A stretch of 64,000 nucleotides of DNA from UBA1366 sp047602575 (lineage in GTDB: Bacteria > Bacillota > Clostridia > Oscillospirales > Ruminococcaceae): contig JASGGY010000003.1 of assembly GCA_047602575.1 (NCBI GenBank), positions 248,001-312,000 on the forward strand, in the 5' to 3' direction. The notes below the pieces were generated by a model. The model worked only from the letters and a program-made list of their open reading frames with translations. It was not told the DNA's origin and searched no databases. The position numbers and the translations under genes were made by a program. This document shows positions 27,620 through 35,434 of this stretch, piece after piece (positions within the stretch are counted from its first letter, which is position 1; every line of letters starts with the position of its first letter).

Positions 27620-28507
27620 ATGGGATTTCTATATTTATACGGCATGGTCATGAGCTCTGACAGCATCCGCCTGTGCGGGAAGTATCCGGAGGCGGACGGC
27701 TACGGCGAGATTTACGCGCGCAACTACGCCATCGGCGGCGAAACGGGAACGGCGGCGGCGATTCTGGCTGCGATGGGCTGCGCGGTGCGTCTGGCAGGTT
27801 CGCACACGGGGCATCGCAACGACAGTGTGATCCGCGGCTATTTCACGGACAAGGGCGTTGATTTGTCGGAGCTTGTCTACGACGCAGCGTTCACGGGTGT
27901 GGAGGACATGATTCTCATCGCCGAAGCGACACGCACGGTGTTCGGTGAGTTCGGCAAGCATTTTTCCGGCGGGCTTTCGTGGGTGGAAGCGCCCTGCGAA
28001 GCGAGCGTCGCGGATTGTGACGCGGTGGGCTGCGATCCGTTTTTCGGCGATGAAATCGCGCGACTTTGCGTAAAGCATAGCAAGCCCTATGCGGTGATTG
28101 ACTGCAGACACGACAGTTATTTTAACCGCAACTGCGCGGTCAACGCGATTTCGCACGAGTTTATTCTTTCCAATTATATCGGTTTAAGTTACGCCGACGC
28201 GCTCGGCCTTTACACCGCCGAAACCGACGGACTTGTGATTATTACGCTGGGCGAAAACGGGATGCTCTACGGGCGGCGCGGTCAGGTGCAGAAAACCATG
28301 CCGGCTTTTCCGGTCAAAGTCGAAAGCACACTCGGCGCGGGCGACAGCTTCAAAGCGGGGACGATTTTTGCGCTCGCGAACGGCTTTGACGACGACAGAC
28401 TGGTAGAATTCGCGGCGGCGACGGCGGCGTATTCCTGCGCGCATTATCCGATTTCCAAAAACCCCGCGACACTTGCGGGCGTTGTGCAGATTATCGCCGG
28501 TAAATAG
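27620..28507 (+). CDS. PfkB-family carbohydrate/nucleoside kinase
   Basis: 295 aa ribokinase-like fold. Substrate-side GGETGTAAAILAAMG near residue 40 and the ATP/anion-hole motif TLGAGDSFKAGTIFA with the catalytic Asp. Substrate not predictable; ribokinase, fructokinase and fructosamine-type kinases share this signature. AAAGGGG before ATG. Divergent from the GH74-like gene, so a shared role in sugar use is possible. Confidence 0.88.
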   Translation: MGFLYLYGMVMSSDSIRLCGKYPEADGYGEIYARNYAIGGETGTAAAILAAMGCAVRLAGSHTGHRNDSVIRGYFTDKGVDLSELVYDAAFTGVEDMILIAEATRTVFGEFGKHFSGGLSWVEAPCEASVADCDAVGCDPFFGDEIARLCVKHSKPYAVIDCRHDSYFNRNCAVNAISHEFILSNYIGLSYADALGLYTAETDGLVIITLGENGMLYGRRGQVQKTMPAFPVKVESTLGAGDSFKAGTIFALANGFDDDRLVEFAAATAAYSCAHYPISKNPATLAGVVQIIAGK

Positions 28508-28520
28508 TTCTTTCACACAA

Positions 28521-28563
28521 GAAAGCCCCGCCGTTCGGATGAGAACGGCGGGGCGATTTTTTG
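28521..28563. terminator. Bidirectional terminator between pfkB-type kinase and metY
   Basis: Perfect 12-bp GC-rich stem (28525-28536 and 28543-28554), 6-nt loop, T6 on the plus side and TTTC on the minus side, between convergent genes. Confidence 0.85.
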
Positions 28564-28577
28564 TAACAAGTGAGGGG

Positions 28578-29873
28578 TTAGATTGCCTTGAACGCTTCCT
28601 CGAGGTCAAAGAGAATATCCGAGATATGCTCGGTGCCGATGGAAAGGCGGATGGTGTTGGGCTTGATGTTCTGCTCGGCAAGCTCCGCGGCGTTGAGCTG
28701 GGAGTGCGTGGTGGACGCGGGGTGGATCACCAGCGATTTTACATCCGCAACGTTTGCCAGAAGCGAGAAAATCTGGAGTGCGTCGATGAACTTTTTGGCT
28801 TCCGCTTCGCCGCCCTTGATTTCAAATGTAAAAATCGAGCCGCCGCCGTTCGGGAAATACTGTTCATACAGTGCCTTATGCGGATGTGTGGGTAAAGAGG
28901 GATGGTTGACGCGTTCCACGAGCGGATGAGCCGCGAGAAATTCGACGACCTTCTTGGTGTTTTCAACATGGCGCTCGATGCGCAGGCTGAGCGTTTCTAG
29001 CCCCTGCAGGAACAAAAACGCGTGTAGCGGGGCGAGGGTTGCGCCGGTGTCGCGCAGGAGAACCGCGCGGATTTTTGTCACGAATGCCGCAGCGCCCACG
29101 GCCTTGGTGAAGCTGATGCCGTGATAGCTGGGGTTCGGCTCGGTGAGCGAGGGGAATTTGCCGGACGCTTCCCAGTCGAATTTACCGGAATCCACGATCA
29201 CACCGCCGATTGCCGTGCCGTGGCCGCCGATGAATTTCGTCGCGGAATGCACCACGATGTCCGCGCCGTATTCAATCGGGCGAACGAGATAGGGTGTGGC
29301 GAAGGTATTGTCGATGACAAGCGGGATTTTATGCTTGTGGGCGATTTCGGCGGTCTTGGCGATGTCGATGAGGGTGGAGTTGGGATTGCCCAACGTTTCG
29401 ATAAAAATCGCTTTGGTGTTTTCCTGAATCGCGTTTTCAAAGGCGTTTTCCGCATCCGGATCGACAAAGGTCGTGGTGATGCCGTAGCTCGGCAGCGTGT
29501 GCGCAAACAGGTTATAGGTTCCACCGTAGATGGTTTTTGCGGAAACAATGTGATCGCCCGCATGCGCTAAATTCTGGATGGTGTAGGAAACAGCCGCCGC
29601 GCCGGATGCAACGCCGAGTGCCGCCACGCCGCCCTCAAGGGCTGCGATTCTGCGCTCGAACACGTCCTGCGTGGGGTTGGTGAGTCTGCCGTAGATGTTT
29701 CCCGCATCGGCGAGTCCGAAGCGTGCGGCTGCGTGGTCGGCATTGTGGAACACATAGGAGGTCGTCTGGTAAATCGGAACGGCACGCGCGTCGGTGGTCG
29801 GGTCGGCGGATTCCTGTCCGATGTGGAGCTGTTTGGTTTCAAAGCGTAAATTTCTTTCCTGAATGGTACTCAT
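28578..29873 (-). CDS. metY: O-acetylhomoserine sulfhydrylase (aminocarboxypropyltransferase)
   Basis: 431 aa Cys/Met-metabolism PLP enzyme. Substrate/PLP features: YQTTSYVFHNADHAAARFG, YGRLTNPTQDVFERR, GGTYNLF, and the PLP Lys in VVHSATKFIGGHG. Length and the YLxxxxEhl-like C terminus (TIRLSIGTEHISDILFDL) fit MetY rather than MetB/MetC. Makes homocysteine (or cysteine) from O-acetylhomoserine and sulfide in the cytoplasm. AAGAGG before ATG. Preceded by a Cys/Met-codon leader peptide. Confidence 0.92.
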   Translation of the reverse strand: MSTIQERNLRFETKQLHIGQESADPTTDARAVPIYQTTSYVFHNADHAAARFGLADAGNIYGRLTNPTQDVFERRIAALEGGVAALGVASGAAAVSYTIQNLAHAGDHIVSAKTIYGGTYNLFAHTLPSYGITTTFVDPDAENAFENAIQENTKAIFIETLGNPNSTLIDIAKTAEIAHKHKIPLVIDNTFATPYLVRPIEYGADIVVHSATKFIGGHGTAIGGVIVDSGKFDWEASGKFPSLTEPNPSYHGISFTKAVGAAAFVTKIRAVLLRDTGATLAPLHAFLFLQGLETLSLRIERHVENTKKVVEFLAAHPLVERVNHPSLPTHPHKALYEQYFPNGGGSIFTFEIKGGEAEAKKFIDALQIFSLLANVADVKSLVIHPASTTHSQLNAAELAEQNIKPNTIRLSIGTEHISDILFDLEEAFKAI

Positions 29874-29949
29874 ATCAAAAACCTCTTTCGTAATTTAAAT
29901 GTACTGCGGCTGTGCCGCTTGGCGTATGGAATCAACTAACGCAAATGAT

Positions 29950-30033
29950 TTACATCGCGCGCATTCGCATACCACAGCACATTCGCTTCACGGAGTTGGC
30001 GGTAAAGGTTCTCTTGGACAGTGTCGTTTTCAT
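29950..30033 (-). CDS. 27-aa leader peptide with Cys and Met codons, upstream of metY
   Basis: ATG at 30033 has AAGGAG exactly 9 nt upstream. The peptide begins MKTTLSKRTFTANS and its last ten codons hold Met-Cys-Cys-Gly-Met-Arg-Met-Arg-Ala-Met. Adjacent TGC TGT codons and four Met codons just before the stop suggest ribosome stalling when Cys or Met is short. An overlapping ATG at 30040 opens a 34-codon frame but sits only 2 nt from the AAGGAG. The stop is 76 nt before metY. Between them only a small GCGGC/GCCGC hairpin is visible. Confidence 0.55.
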   Translation of the reverse strand: MKTTLSKRTFTANSVKRMCCGMRMRAM

Positions 30034-30111
30034 CGGACATAACTCCTTTCTGCAAAACGGTAAGTGCTATTCCTATAACACCTAGCTTTTTAGTATGTTT
30101 TGCATGAGCTA

Positions 30112-30140
30112 ATCCTACCATACTCCGCTCGTTTTGTCAA
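30112..30140 (-). promoter_or_regulatory. metY promoter
   Basis: Minus-strand TTGACA (30135-30140), 17 nt, TAGGAT (30112-30117). Start near 30105, giving a leader of about 230 nt, with the leader peptide inside. The stretch before the leader peptide (about 65 nt) is too short for an S-box or T-box. Confidence 0.8.
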
Positions 30141-30289
30141 GAGCTTTTTTTAACTTTGTCGCTTGTGCTGAATTTCCCGCAGATGCGGTGCGTAAAACCG
30201 TAATTACATACAAAACAGATATGCTTTTATTCAACTTTCAAAAAAAAAGAAAATTTTGTTCGGATGCTATGGTAAAATCCGCTGCACTG

Positions 30290-30298
30290 TGTTATAAT
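30290..30298 (+). promoter_or_regulatory. Extended -10 promoter of yfmF-yfmH-lgt-folD
   Basis: TGTTATAAT (TATAAT at 30293-30298) with a poor -35 (TGGTAA). Transcript would start about 37 nt before yfmF. The region 30141-30289 shows no other gene. Confidence 0.55.
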
Positions 30299-30341
30299 AT
30301 TAATATTAAAAGCTTGCGAATTTTAATCAGGAGATGGTGCA

Positions 30342-31604
30342 ATGCCGGTCACACGCAACAGAATCGAACTTTCCGACGGGATTTATCTTACAACCATCAA
30401 AGATCCCAAATTTAAAACAAACAGCGTTACCGTCCGCTTTATCACAAAGCTTGCTCCGGCGACGAATACGGCGTATGCCCTTGCCTGCTCGACGGCGGTG
30501 ACAGCGAACCGCCACTTCCCCACCCGCACGGCGCTGACAAAGGAGCTGACCAAGCTCTACGGTGCGGCACTCGGTGTAAGCACCTTTAAACTCGGCGACA
30601 CCCAGATCAACACCATCAGCGCCAAGTGCATCTGCGACGAATACGCGCTTGACGGCGAAGCGGTCACGGCGCAGACCGTTGCGCTGCTGCTCGACTGCCT
30701 GTTTGAGCCTGTTCTCGAGGACGGCGGCTTTGCGCAGAATTATTTTCTTCTGCGCCGTCAGGAGTTGATCGACAACATCGCCGGCGAGATCAACGACAAG
30801 CGCGGCTATGCCCTGATGCGGGCGGGCGAGCGCATTTTTGAGGGCGAAGCCGCAGCGCTCACCTCCTACGGAACAATCGCAGCGGCGCAGACGCTCACCG
30901 CGCAGGAAACCTACCGCGCTTACTGTGAGATGCTGCGCACCGCCGCGATTGAGATCACCATCGCGGGCGGCGGTGATTTCTCCGAGGCCTGCGACACGAT
31001 CGCGGCGATGTTCTCCCAGCTTGACCGTGCATGCGCGTTTGACGGCAATTACGGCGCGGCAAGCCCGCTGAAAAGCAAGGTTGTCCGCGTGACAGAAACC
31101 CTTGACGTGAACCAGTGCAAGACCGTTCACGCGTTTAAAAGCGATTGCGTAAATTTATATGCGATGAAGGTATTCTGCGCCATGCTCGGCGGCACGCCGT
31201 TTTCAAAGCTCTTTACCAATGTGCGCGAAAAGCTGAGCCTGTGCTACTACTGCGCGGCGCGTTCGGTGGACAACAAGGGTGTTCTGCTCATCGACAGCGG
31301 CGTGGAAAAGAAAAACATTTCCCTTGCCGAAACGGAAATCTTAAAACAGCTCGAAGCCCTCACACAAAGCGATTTCACCGATGCGGAGCTTGACGACACA
31401 AAGCTGTTTATCACCGACGGGTATCGCTCGAACAATGACGATTTGTCCAGCCTTTCCGCGTGGTATTTCCTGCAAACCACGCGCGGGACGGATTATACGC
31501 CGGAAGACGCGATCGGCTTTGTCAACGCCGTCACCCGCGCCGACATCATCGCCGCCGCGCAAAGCTGTCAGCTTGATACGGTGTATGTGATGGAAAACGC
31601 TTAA
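30342..31604 (+). CDS. yfmF: M16-family protein, inactive-type subunit (YfmF-like)
   Basis: 420 aa, two-domain M16 fold (VTVRFITKLAPATNTAYAL; SKLFTNVREKLSLCYYCAAR). The zinc HxxEH motif is absent, as expected for YfmF. Paired directly with the HxxEH-bearing yfmH. In B. subtilis YfmF/YfmH are linked to EF-P 5-aminopentanol modification and swarming. AGGAG upstream of ATG. Confidence 0.88.
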   Translation: MPVTRNRIELSDGIYLTTIKDPKFKTNSVTVRFITKLAPATNTAYALACSTAVTANRHFPTRTALTKELTKLYGAALGVSTFKLGDTQINTISAKCICDEYALDGEAVTAQTVALLLDCLFEPVLEDGGFAQNYFLLRRQELIDNIAGEINDKRGYALMRAGERIFEGEAAALTSYGTIAAAQTLTAQETYRAYCEMLRTAAIEITIAGGGDFSEACDTIAAMFSQLDRACAFDGNYGAASPLKSKVVRVTETLDVNQCKTVHAFKSDCVNLYAMKVFCAMLGGTPFSKLFTNVREKLSLCYYCAARSVDNKGVLLIDSGVEKKNISLAETEILKQLEALTQSDFTDAELDDTKLFITDGYRSNNDDLSSLSAWYFLQTTRGTDYTPEDAIGFVNAVTRADIIAAAQSCQLDTVYVMENA

Positions 31605-31632
31605 ATGGCATGAATTTTCAAAAAACAGGGAG

Positions 31633-32934
31633 TTGATTGGAATCGCATACGAGAAAATGATCATCGCCGACGCGCGCACCGATGCCAGCTATCTGCGGGT
31701 CAAGCATCCGACGGGGCTGGAAATCGTCATCTGGAAGATGCCGGGCTTTTCAACGACGGACGTGCTGTTTGCGACAAAATACGGATCGGTGAACACGCGC
31801 TTTAAAACCGACTGCGAGCCGGCGTTCCTCGACGTGCCGGCGGGCATCGCGCATTTTCTGGAGCACAAGCTTTTTGAGAACGAGGACTGCGATGTGTTTG
31901 AGCTTTACGCCAAAACCGGCGCGAACGCAAACGCGTATACCTCCTTTGACCACACCGCCTATACCTTCAGTGCGACGCAGAACGTGACCGAATCGCTGAA
32001 AATTCTCCTCTCCTTTGTCCAGAAGCCCTATTTTACGCAGGAAACCGTGGACAAGGAGCAGGGCATCATCGGGCAGGAAATCCGCCTGTGCGAGGACAGT
32101 CCGGAGCGGCAGGTGTTTTTCAACCTGCTCAAGGCACTGTATGTGAACAACGCCGTGCGGATTGACATTGCGGGAACGGTCGAATCCATCGCGCAGATTG
32201 ACGCACAGCTGCTCTACCGGTGCTATTACACCTTTTATAACCTCAACAACATGGTGCTGTCGATTGCCGGTGATGTGGACGAGGATGAAATTCTCGCAGT
32301 GTGCGACGAGCTGCTTGTGCCGTGCAAGGATCTGCACCTGACGTCGGAGTTTCCGGACGAGCCGGCTTTACCGGCCCAGGCGCGTGTGGAGCTGACGATG
32401 CCGGTGGGCTTGCCGCTGTTTGACATCGGCTTTAAGTGCGAGCCGGCAGCGGGCATGGCGCTGGTGAAACAAGAGCTGGAAGCGGCGATTCTGCTGCAGC
32501 TGCTGTTCGGGGCGACTTCGCCGCTTTATCAGGAGCTGTTCGACGAGGGACTGATCAACTCCCAGTTCGGCACGGAGGTGTTTTCCGGCGAGGGATTTTT
32601 CGCGCTCATCTGCGGCGGCGAATCCCGCGATCCGGACGAGGTGTTTGCGCGCATAAAGAAAGAAATCGCGCGCGTGAAAACAGAAGGGCTTGACCGCGAG
32701 ATGTTTGACATCATCAAAAAGTCGCACTACGGCTCGATGATCCGCAGCTTTAACAGCACCGAGCGCTGCGCGGATCTGATGCTTAACGCGCATTTTGCGG
32801 GTGTGACGGCTTTCGCATCGGTGGAAGCAATGGCTGACATCAGCTTTGAGGGGATAACCGACAGCTTAAAGACGCTGTTTGATACCGCCAAGTGTACGAT
32901 TTCCGTCGTATCGGCGCAAAAGGAGGACAACTGA
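31633..32934 (+). CDS. yfmH: M16 zinc peptidase (YfmH-like)
   Basis: 433 aa. Zinc-site motif AHFLEHKLFE (HxxEH) at about 80-90, second Glu in the following helix, and the M16 C-terminal domain. Partner of yfmF. The start is unusual: no ATG near the AGGGAG site. TTG at 31633 directly follows it; homology to YfmH places the true N terminus close to this point, so TTG or a rarer codon is used. The ATG at 31657 would remove conserved residues. Shares the lgt Shine-Dalgarno at its end. Confidence 0.88.
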   Translation: MIGIAYEKMIIADARTDASYLRVKHPTGLEIVIWKMPGFSTTDVLFATKYGSVNTRFKTDCEPAFLDVPAGIAHFLEHKLFENEDCDVFELYAKTGANANAYTSFDHTAYTFSATQNVTESLKILLSFVQKPYFTQETVDKEQGIIGQEIRLCEDSPERQVFFNLLKALYVNNAVRIDIAGTVESIAQIDAQLLYRCYYTFYNLNNMVLSIAGDVDEDEILAVCDELLVPCKDLHLTSEFPDEPALPAQARVELTMPVGLPLFDIGFKCEPAAGMALVKQELEAAILLQLLFGATSPLYQELFDEGLINSQFGTEVFSGEGFFALICGGESRDPDEVFARIKKEIARVKTEGLDREMFDIIKKSHYGSMIRSFNSTERCADLMLNAHFAGVTAFASVEAMADISFEGITDSLKTLFDTAKCTISVVSAQKEDN

Positions 32935-32935
32935 T

Positions 32936-34276
32936 ATGTCTTTGTTATTACAGACCGGCGTGAAGCTTGCCGGTTCACTCACCACGCTTGCCGAAACGGT
33001 TTCCGACGACAAGCAGGACGAAATCCTCAGCAATCCCGATAAGGTGTACTTCCCCTTTTTCGGGAAGGGTGACAACATCTTTAAAAACGGCTTTTCGCTG
33101 GACAACGTGCTGTTCACCATCCCGGGGACGGACTTTAAAATTTACTGGTACGGCTTTCTGATCGCCGTGGGCATTTTGCTGGCGCTGCTTTACGGCTACC
33201 GCCGGATGAAGTCCTATGGCATCGATCCCGACCGCGCGACGGATGCCGTCATCGGCGGCGTGGTCGGCGCGATTTTAGGCGCGCGGCTGTATTACATCCT
33301 CTTTAACGATGAGGTCGGCATCAAGGACTTCTTCCGCATCCGTGACGGCGGGCTGGCGATTTACGGCGGCCTAATCGGCGCGGTTCTCGTGGGCGGCGGT
33401 ATCGCCAAGCTGCGCGGGCTGAAGCTGACCGCGCTGCTCGACGTCGTGGGACCTGCGTTCCTCATCGGTCAGGCGGTGGGGCGCTGGGGAAATTTCTTCA
33501 ACCAGGAGGCGTTCGGCTCGAACACTTCCCTGCCCTGGGGCATGATGAGCAACCGCACCATCACGTATCTTTCCGACGTACATGACTCGCTTCTGGGCAG
33601 CAGCGACATCGACGTGGACAAATTCATGCCCGTGCATCCGTGCTTTTTATATGAATCGCTGTGGTGCATTTTAGGGTTTGTGCTGATCAATTTCTATTCC
33701 AAGCACCGGAAATTTGACGGTGAGTTGTTCTTAATGTACATCGGCTGGTATGGGCTTGGGCGCTTCTTTATCGAGGGACTGCGCACGGACAGCCTCTATC
33801 TGTTCAACATCCGCATTTCCCAGCTGATTGCGGGAACCTGCGTCATCGCCGCGCTGATTCTGATTCTGGTGTTCCGCGGAATTGTCCGCAGAAGCGGTGA
33901 ATACGAGTTTTTCTATCAGACCGAAACGTCGAAGCAGCAGCTTTCGCAGTACACCGAATACGAGCAGACGCAGTCTGAAAAAGCGGCGCTGAAAAAGAAA
34001 ATCCGCGACACCAAGAAAACCGGTCAGCCGACCGCGGCGCTGGAAGCGGAATATGACGAAAAATTCGGCAAAGCCGCCCGCATCGCCGCGCGCAACAAGA
34101 AGCTCGCCGCCGAGATCATCCCGATCGACGAGGACATCACCGAGCCGGCACTCGGCACGGACGATACAGATGAGGACGACGCAAAAGCACCGGAATCCGC
34201 CGCCGCGGACGCTGCTGATGAAACGAAAGCGGCGGACGGGACAGCTTCCGAGAAGCCGGACAACGAGAACGAATAA
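32936..34276 (+). CDS. lgt: Prolipoprotein diacylglyceryl transferase with N- and C-terminal extensions
   Basis: 446 aa, about 150-180 residues longer than usual Lgt. The core (about 60-320) has multiple membrane helices with the signatures GLAIYGGLIGAV and GRWGNFFNQEAFG (catalytic Arg). An N-terminal extension of about 60 residues and a C-terminal cytoplasmic tail of about 120 residues, first Lys/Gln-rich then Asp/Glu/Ala-rich, are extra. Transfers diacylglyceryl to lipobox Cys at the membrane. The ATG at 32936 is set by AAAGGAGG inside the yfmH end. Confidence 0.93.
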   Translation: MSLLLQTGVKLAGSLTTLAETVSDDKQDEILSNPDKVYFPFFGKGDNIFKNGFSLDNVLFTIPGTDFKIYWYGFLIAVGILLALLYGYRRMKSYGIDPDRATDAVIGGVVGAILGARLYYILFNDEVGIKDFFRIRDGGLAIYGGLIGAVLVGGGIAKLRGLKLTALLDVVGPAFLIGQAVGRWGNFFNQEAFGSNTSLPWGMMSNRTITYLSDVHDSLLGSSDIDVDKFMPVHPCFLYESLWCILGFVLINFYSKHRKFDGELFLMYIGWYGLGRFFIEGLRTDSLYLFNIRISQLIAGTCVIAALILILVFRGIVRRSGEYEFFYQTETSKQQLSQYTEYEQTQSEKAALKKKIRDTKKTGQPTAALEAEYDEKFGKAARIAARNKKLAAEIIPIDEDITEPALGTDDTDEDDAKAPESAAADAADETKAADGTASEKPDNENE

Positions 34277-34290
34277 GCGAGGGATTTAAC

Positions 34291-35151
34291 ATGGGAACAG
34301 CTAAAATTATTGACGGAAAAGCCTGCGCCGCCGCGGTAAAAACGCGCATTCAGGCGGAAGCGGCACAGATCAAAGCCGATCACGGAAAAACCATCGGGCT
34401 TGCCGTGATCATTGTCGGCGGAAATCCGGCATCGCGCATTTATGTCAACAACAAGCGCAAGGACTGTGAGGAAGTGGGCTTTGAGTCGTTCGAGTATGCC
34501 CTGCCGGAGGAAACCACGCAGGATGCGCTGCTCAGTTTTATTGATATGCTCAACGACAACGAAGCGGTGGACGGGATTCTTGTGCAGCTCCCCCTGCCCA
34601 AGCATCTCGATGAAAAATCCGTGCTTGACCGCATCTCGCCGGATAAGGACGTGGACGCGTTTCATCCGGTCAATGTGGGCAGAATCATGATCGGCGACTA
34701 CCGCTTCCTCCCCTGCACACCCGCCGGCGTGATGGAAATGCTCAAGAGCGAAAATATTTCCATCAGCGGCAAGGAATGCGTGGTTGTGGGACGCAGCAAC
34801 ATCGTCGGCAAGCCGATGGCGATGCTTCTGCTGCACGAGAGCGGCACGGTGACGATCTGCCATTCCCGCACAAAGGATCTCGCGGAGGTCTGCCGGCGCG
34901 CGGACATCCTCGTCGCGGCGGTCGGCGTTGCGAACCTGATCACCGGCGATATGGTCAAGGAGGGAGCCGTGGTCATTGACGTGGGCATGAACCGCCTTGA
35001 ATCCGGCAAGCTCTGCGGCGACGTGGATTACGCTTCTGTGGCGCAGAAAGCATCCTACATCACACCCGTACCCGGCGGTGTCGGTCCGATGACGCGCGCA
35101 ATGCTCATGCAAAACACGCTGACGGCTGTCAAAACGAAACTCAAACTGTAG
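34291..35151 (+). CDS. folD: Methylenetetrahydrofolate dehydrogenase/cyclohydrolase
   Basis: 286 aa. Catalytic YVNNKRKDCEEVG (YxxxK), QLPLPKHL, DVDAFHPVNVG and the NADP site VVGRSNIVGKPMAMLL, ending PVPGGVGPMTRAML. Bifunctional cytoplasmic one-carbon enzyme. Follows lgt by 14 nt. The 5-formyl-THF cyclo-ligase of the same pathway lies at 20192-20791. Confidence 0.97.
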   Translation: MGTAKIIDGKACAAAVKTRIQAEAAQIKADHGKTIGLAVIIVGGNPASRIYVNNKRKDCEEVGFESFEYALPEETTQDALLSFIDMLNDNEAVDGILVQLPLPKHLDEKSVLDRISPDKDVDAFHPVNVGRIMIGDYRFLPCTPAGVMEMLKSENISISGKECVVVGRSNIVGKPMAMLLLHESGTVTICHSRTKDLAEVCRRADILVAAVGVANLITGDMVKEGAVVIDVGMNRLESGKLCGDVDYASVAQKASYITPVPGGVGPMTRAMLMQNTLTAVKTKLKL

Positions 35152-35164
35152 ATTAACGCTAGTC

Positions 35165-35330
35165 AGGGGGCGCCGACCCCCGACACCCCCTGCCAAAGGG
35201 TACAAGTACCCTTTGGCAACCCATTTTTTATCGTTTATACTTTGATTTTCTTTGCTGCTTTGTGCTTTAGTTGCTGCTTTGTGATTCCATTGAAGCGCTC
35301 AAAAAGACGAGTATATACTTTATATTCATT
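35165..35330. repeat. Dispersed intergenic repeat, copy B
   Basis: Homologous to copy A at 17262-17436. It has GGGGGCG/GACCCCC, CCAAAGGGTAC...GTACCCTTTGG then CAACCCATTTTTT, CTGCTTTGTG, GATTCCATTGAAGCGCT and GAGTATATACTTTAT. The perfect AAGGGTAC/GTACCCTT stem could itself stop folD transcripts. No coding capacity. Confidence 0.6.
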
Positions 35331-35364
35331 CTAAGTAAAGCGATAAACACGTTTCAAGATTACA

Positions 35365-35407
35365 AAAAACCGGAAAGAATCTATTTGTGTGATTCTTTCC
35401 GGTTTTT
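35365..35407. terminator. Bidirectional terminator between folD and the MalT-like regulator
   Basis: Perfect 17-bp stem (35365-35381 and 35391-35407) with A5 and T5 ends and a 9-nt loop, between convergent genes. Confidence 0.9.
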
Positions 35408-35434
35408 ATATGTAACATGATAAAACCCGCTCGG

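Noticed and set aside
29874..30105. S-box (SAM) or T-box riboswitch in the metY leader
   Set aside because: None of the conserved core pairings was seen, and much of the leader is taken up by the small ORF.
34024..35205. Minus-strand open frame of 393 codons opposite lgt-folD
   Set aside because: Antisense shadow; both genes beneath it have clear catalytic motifs.
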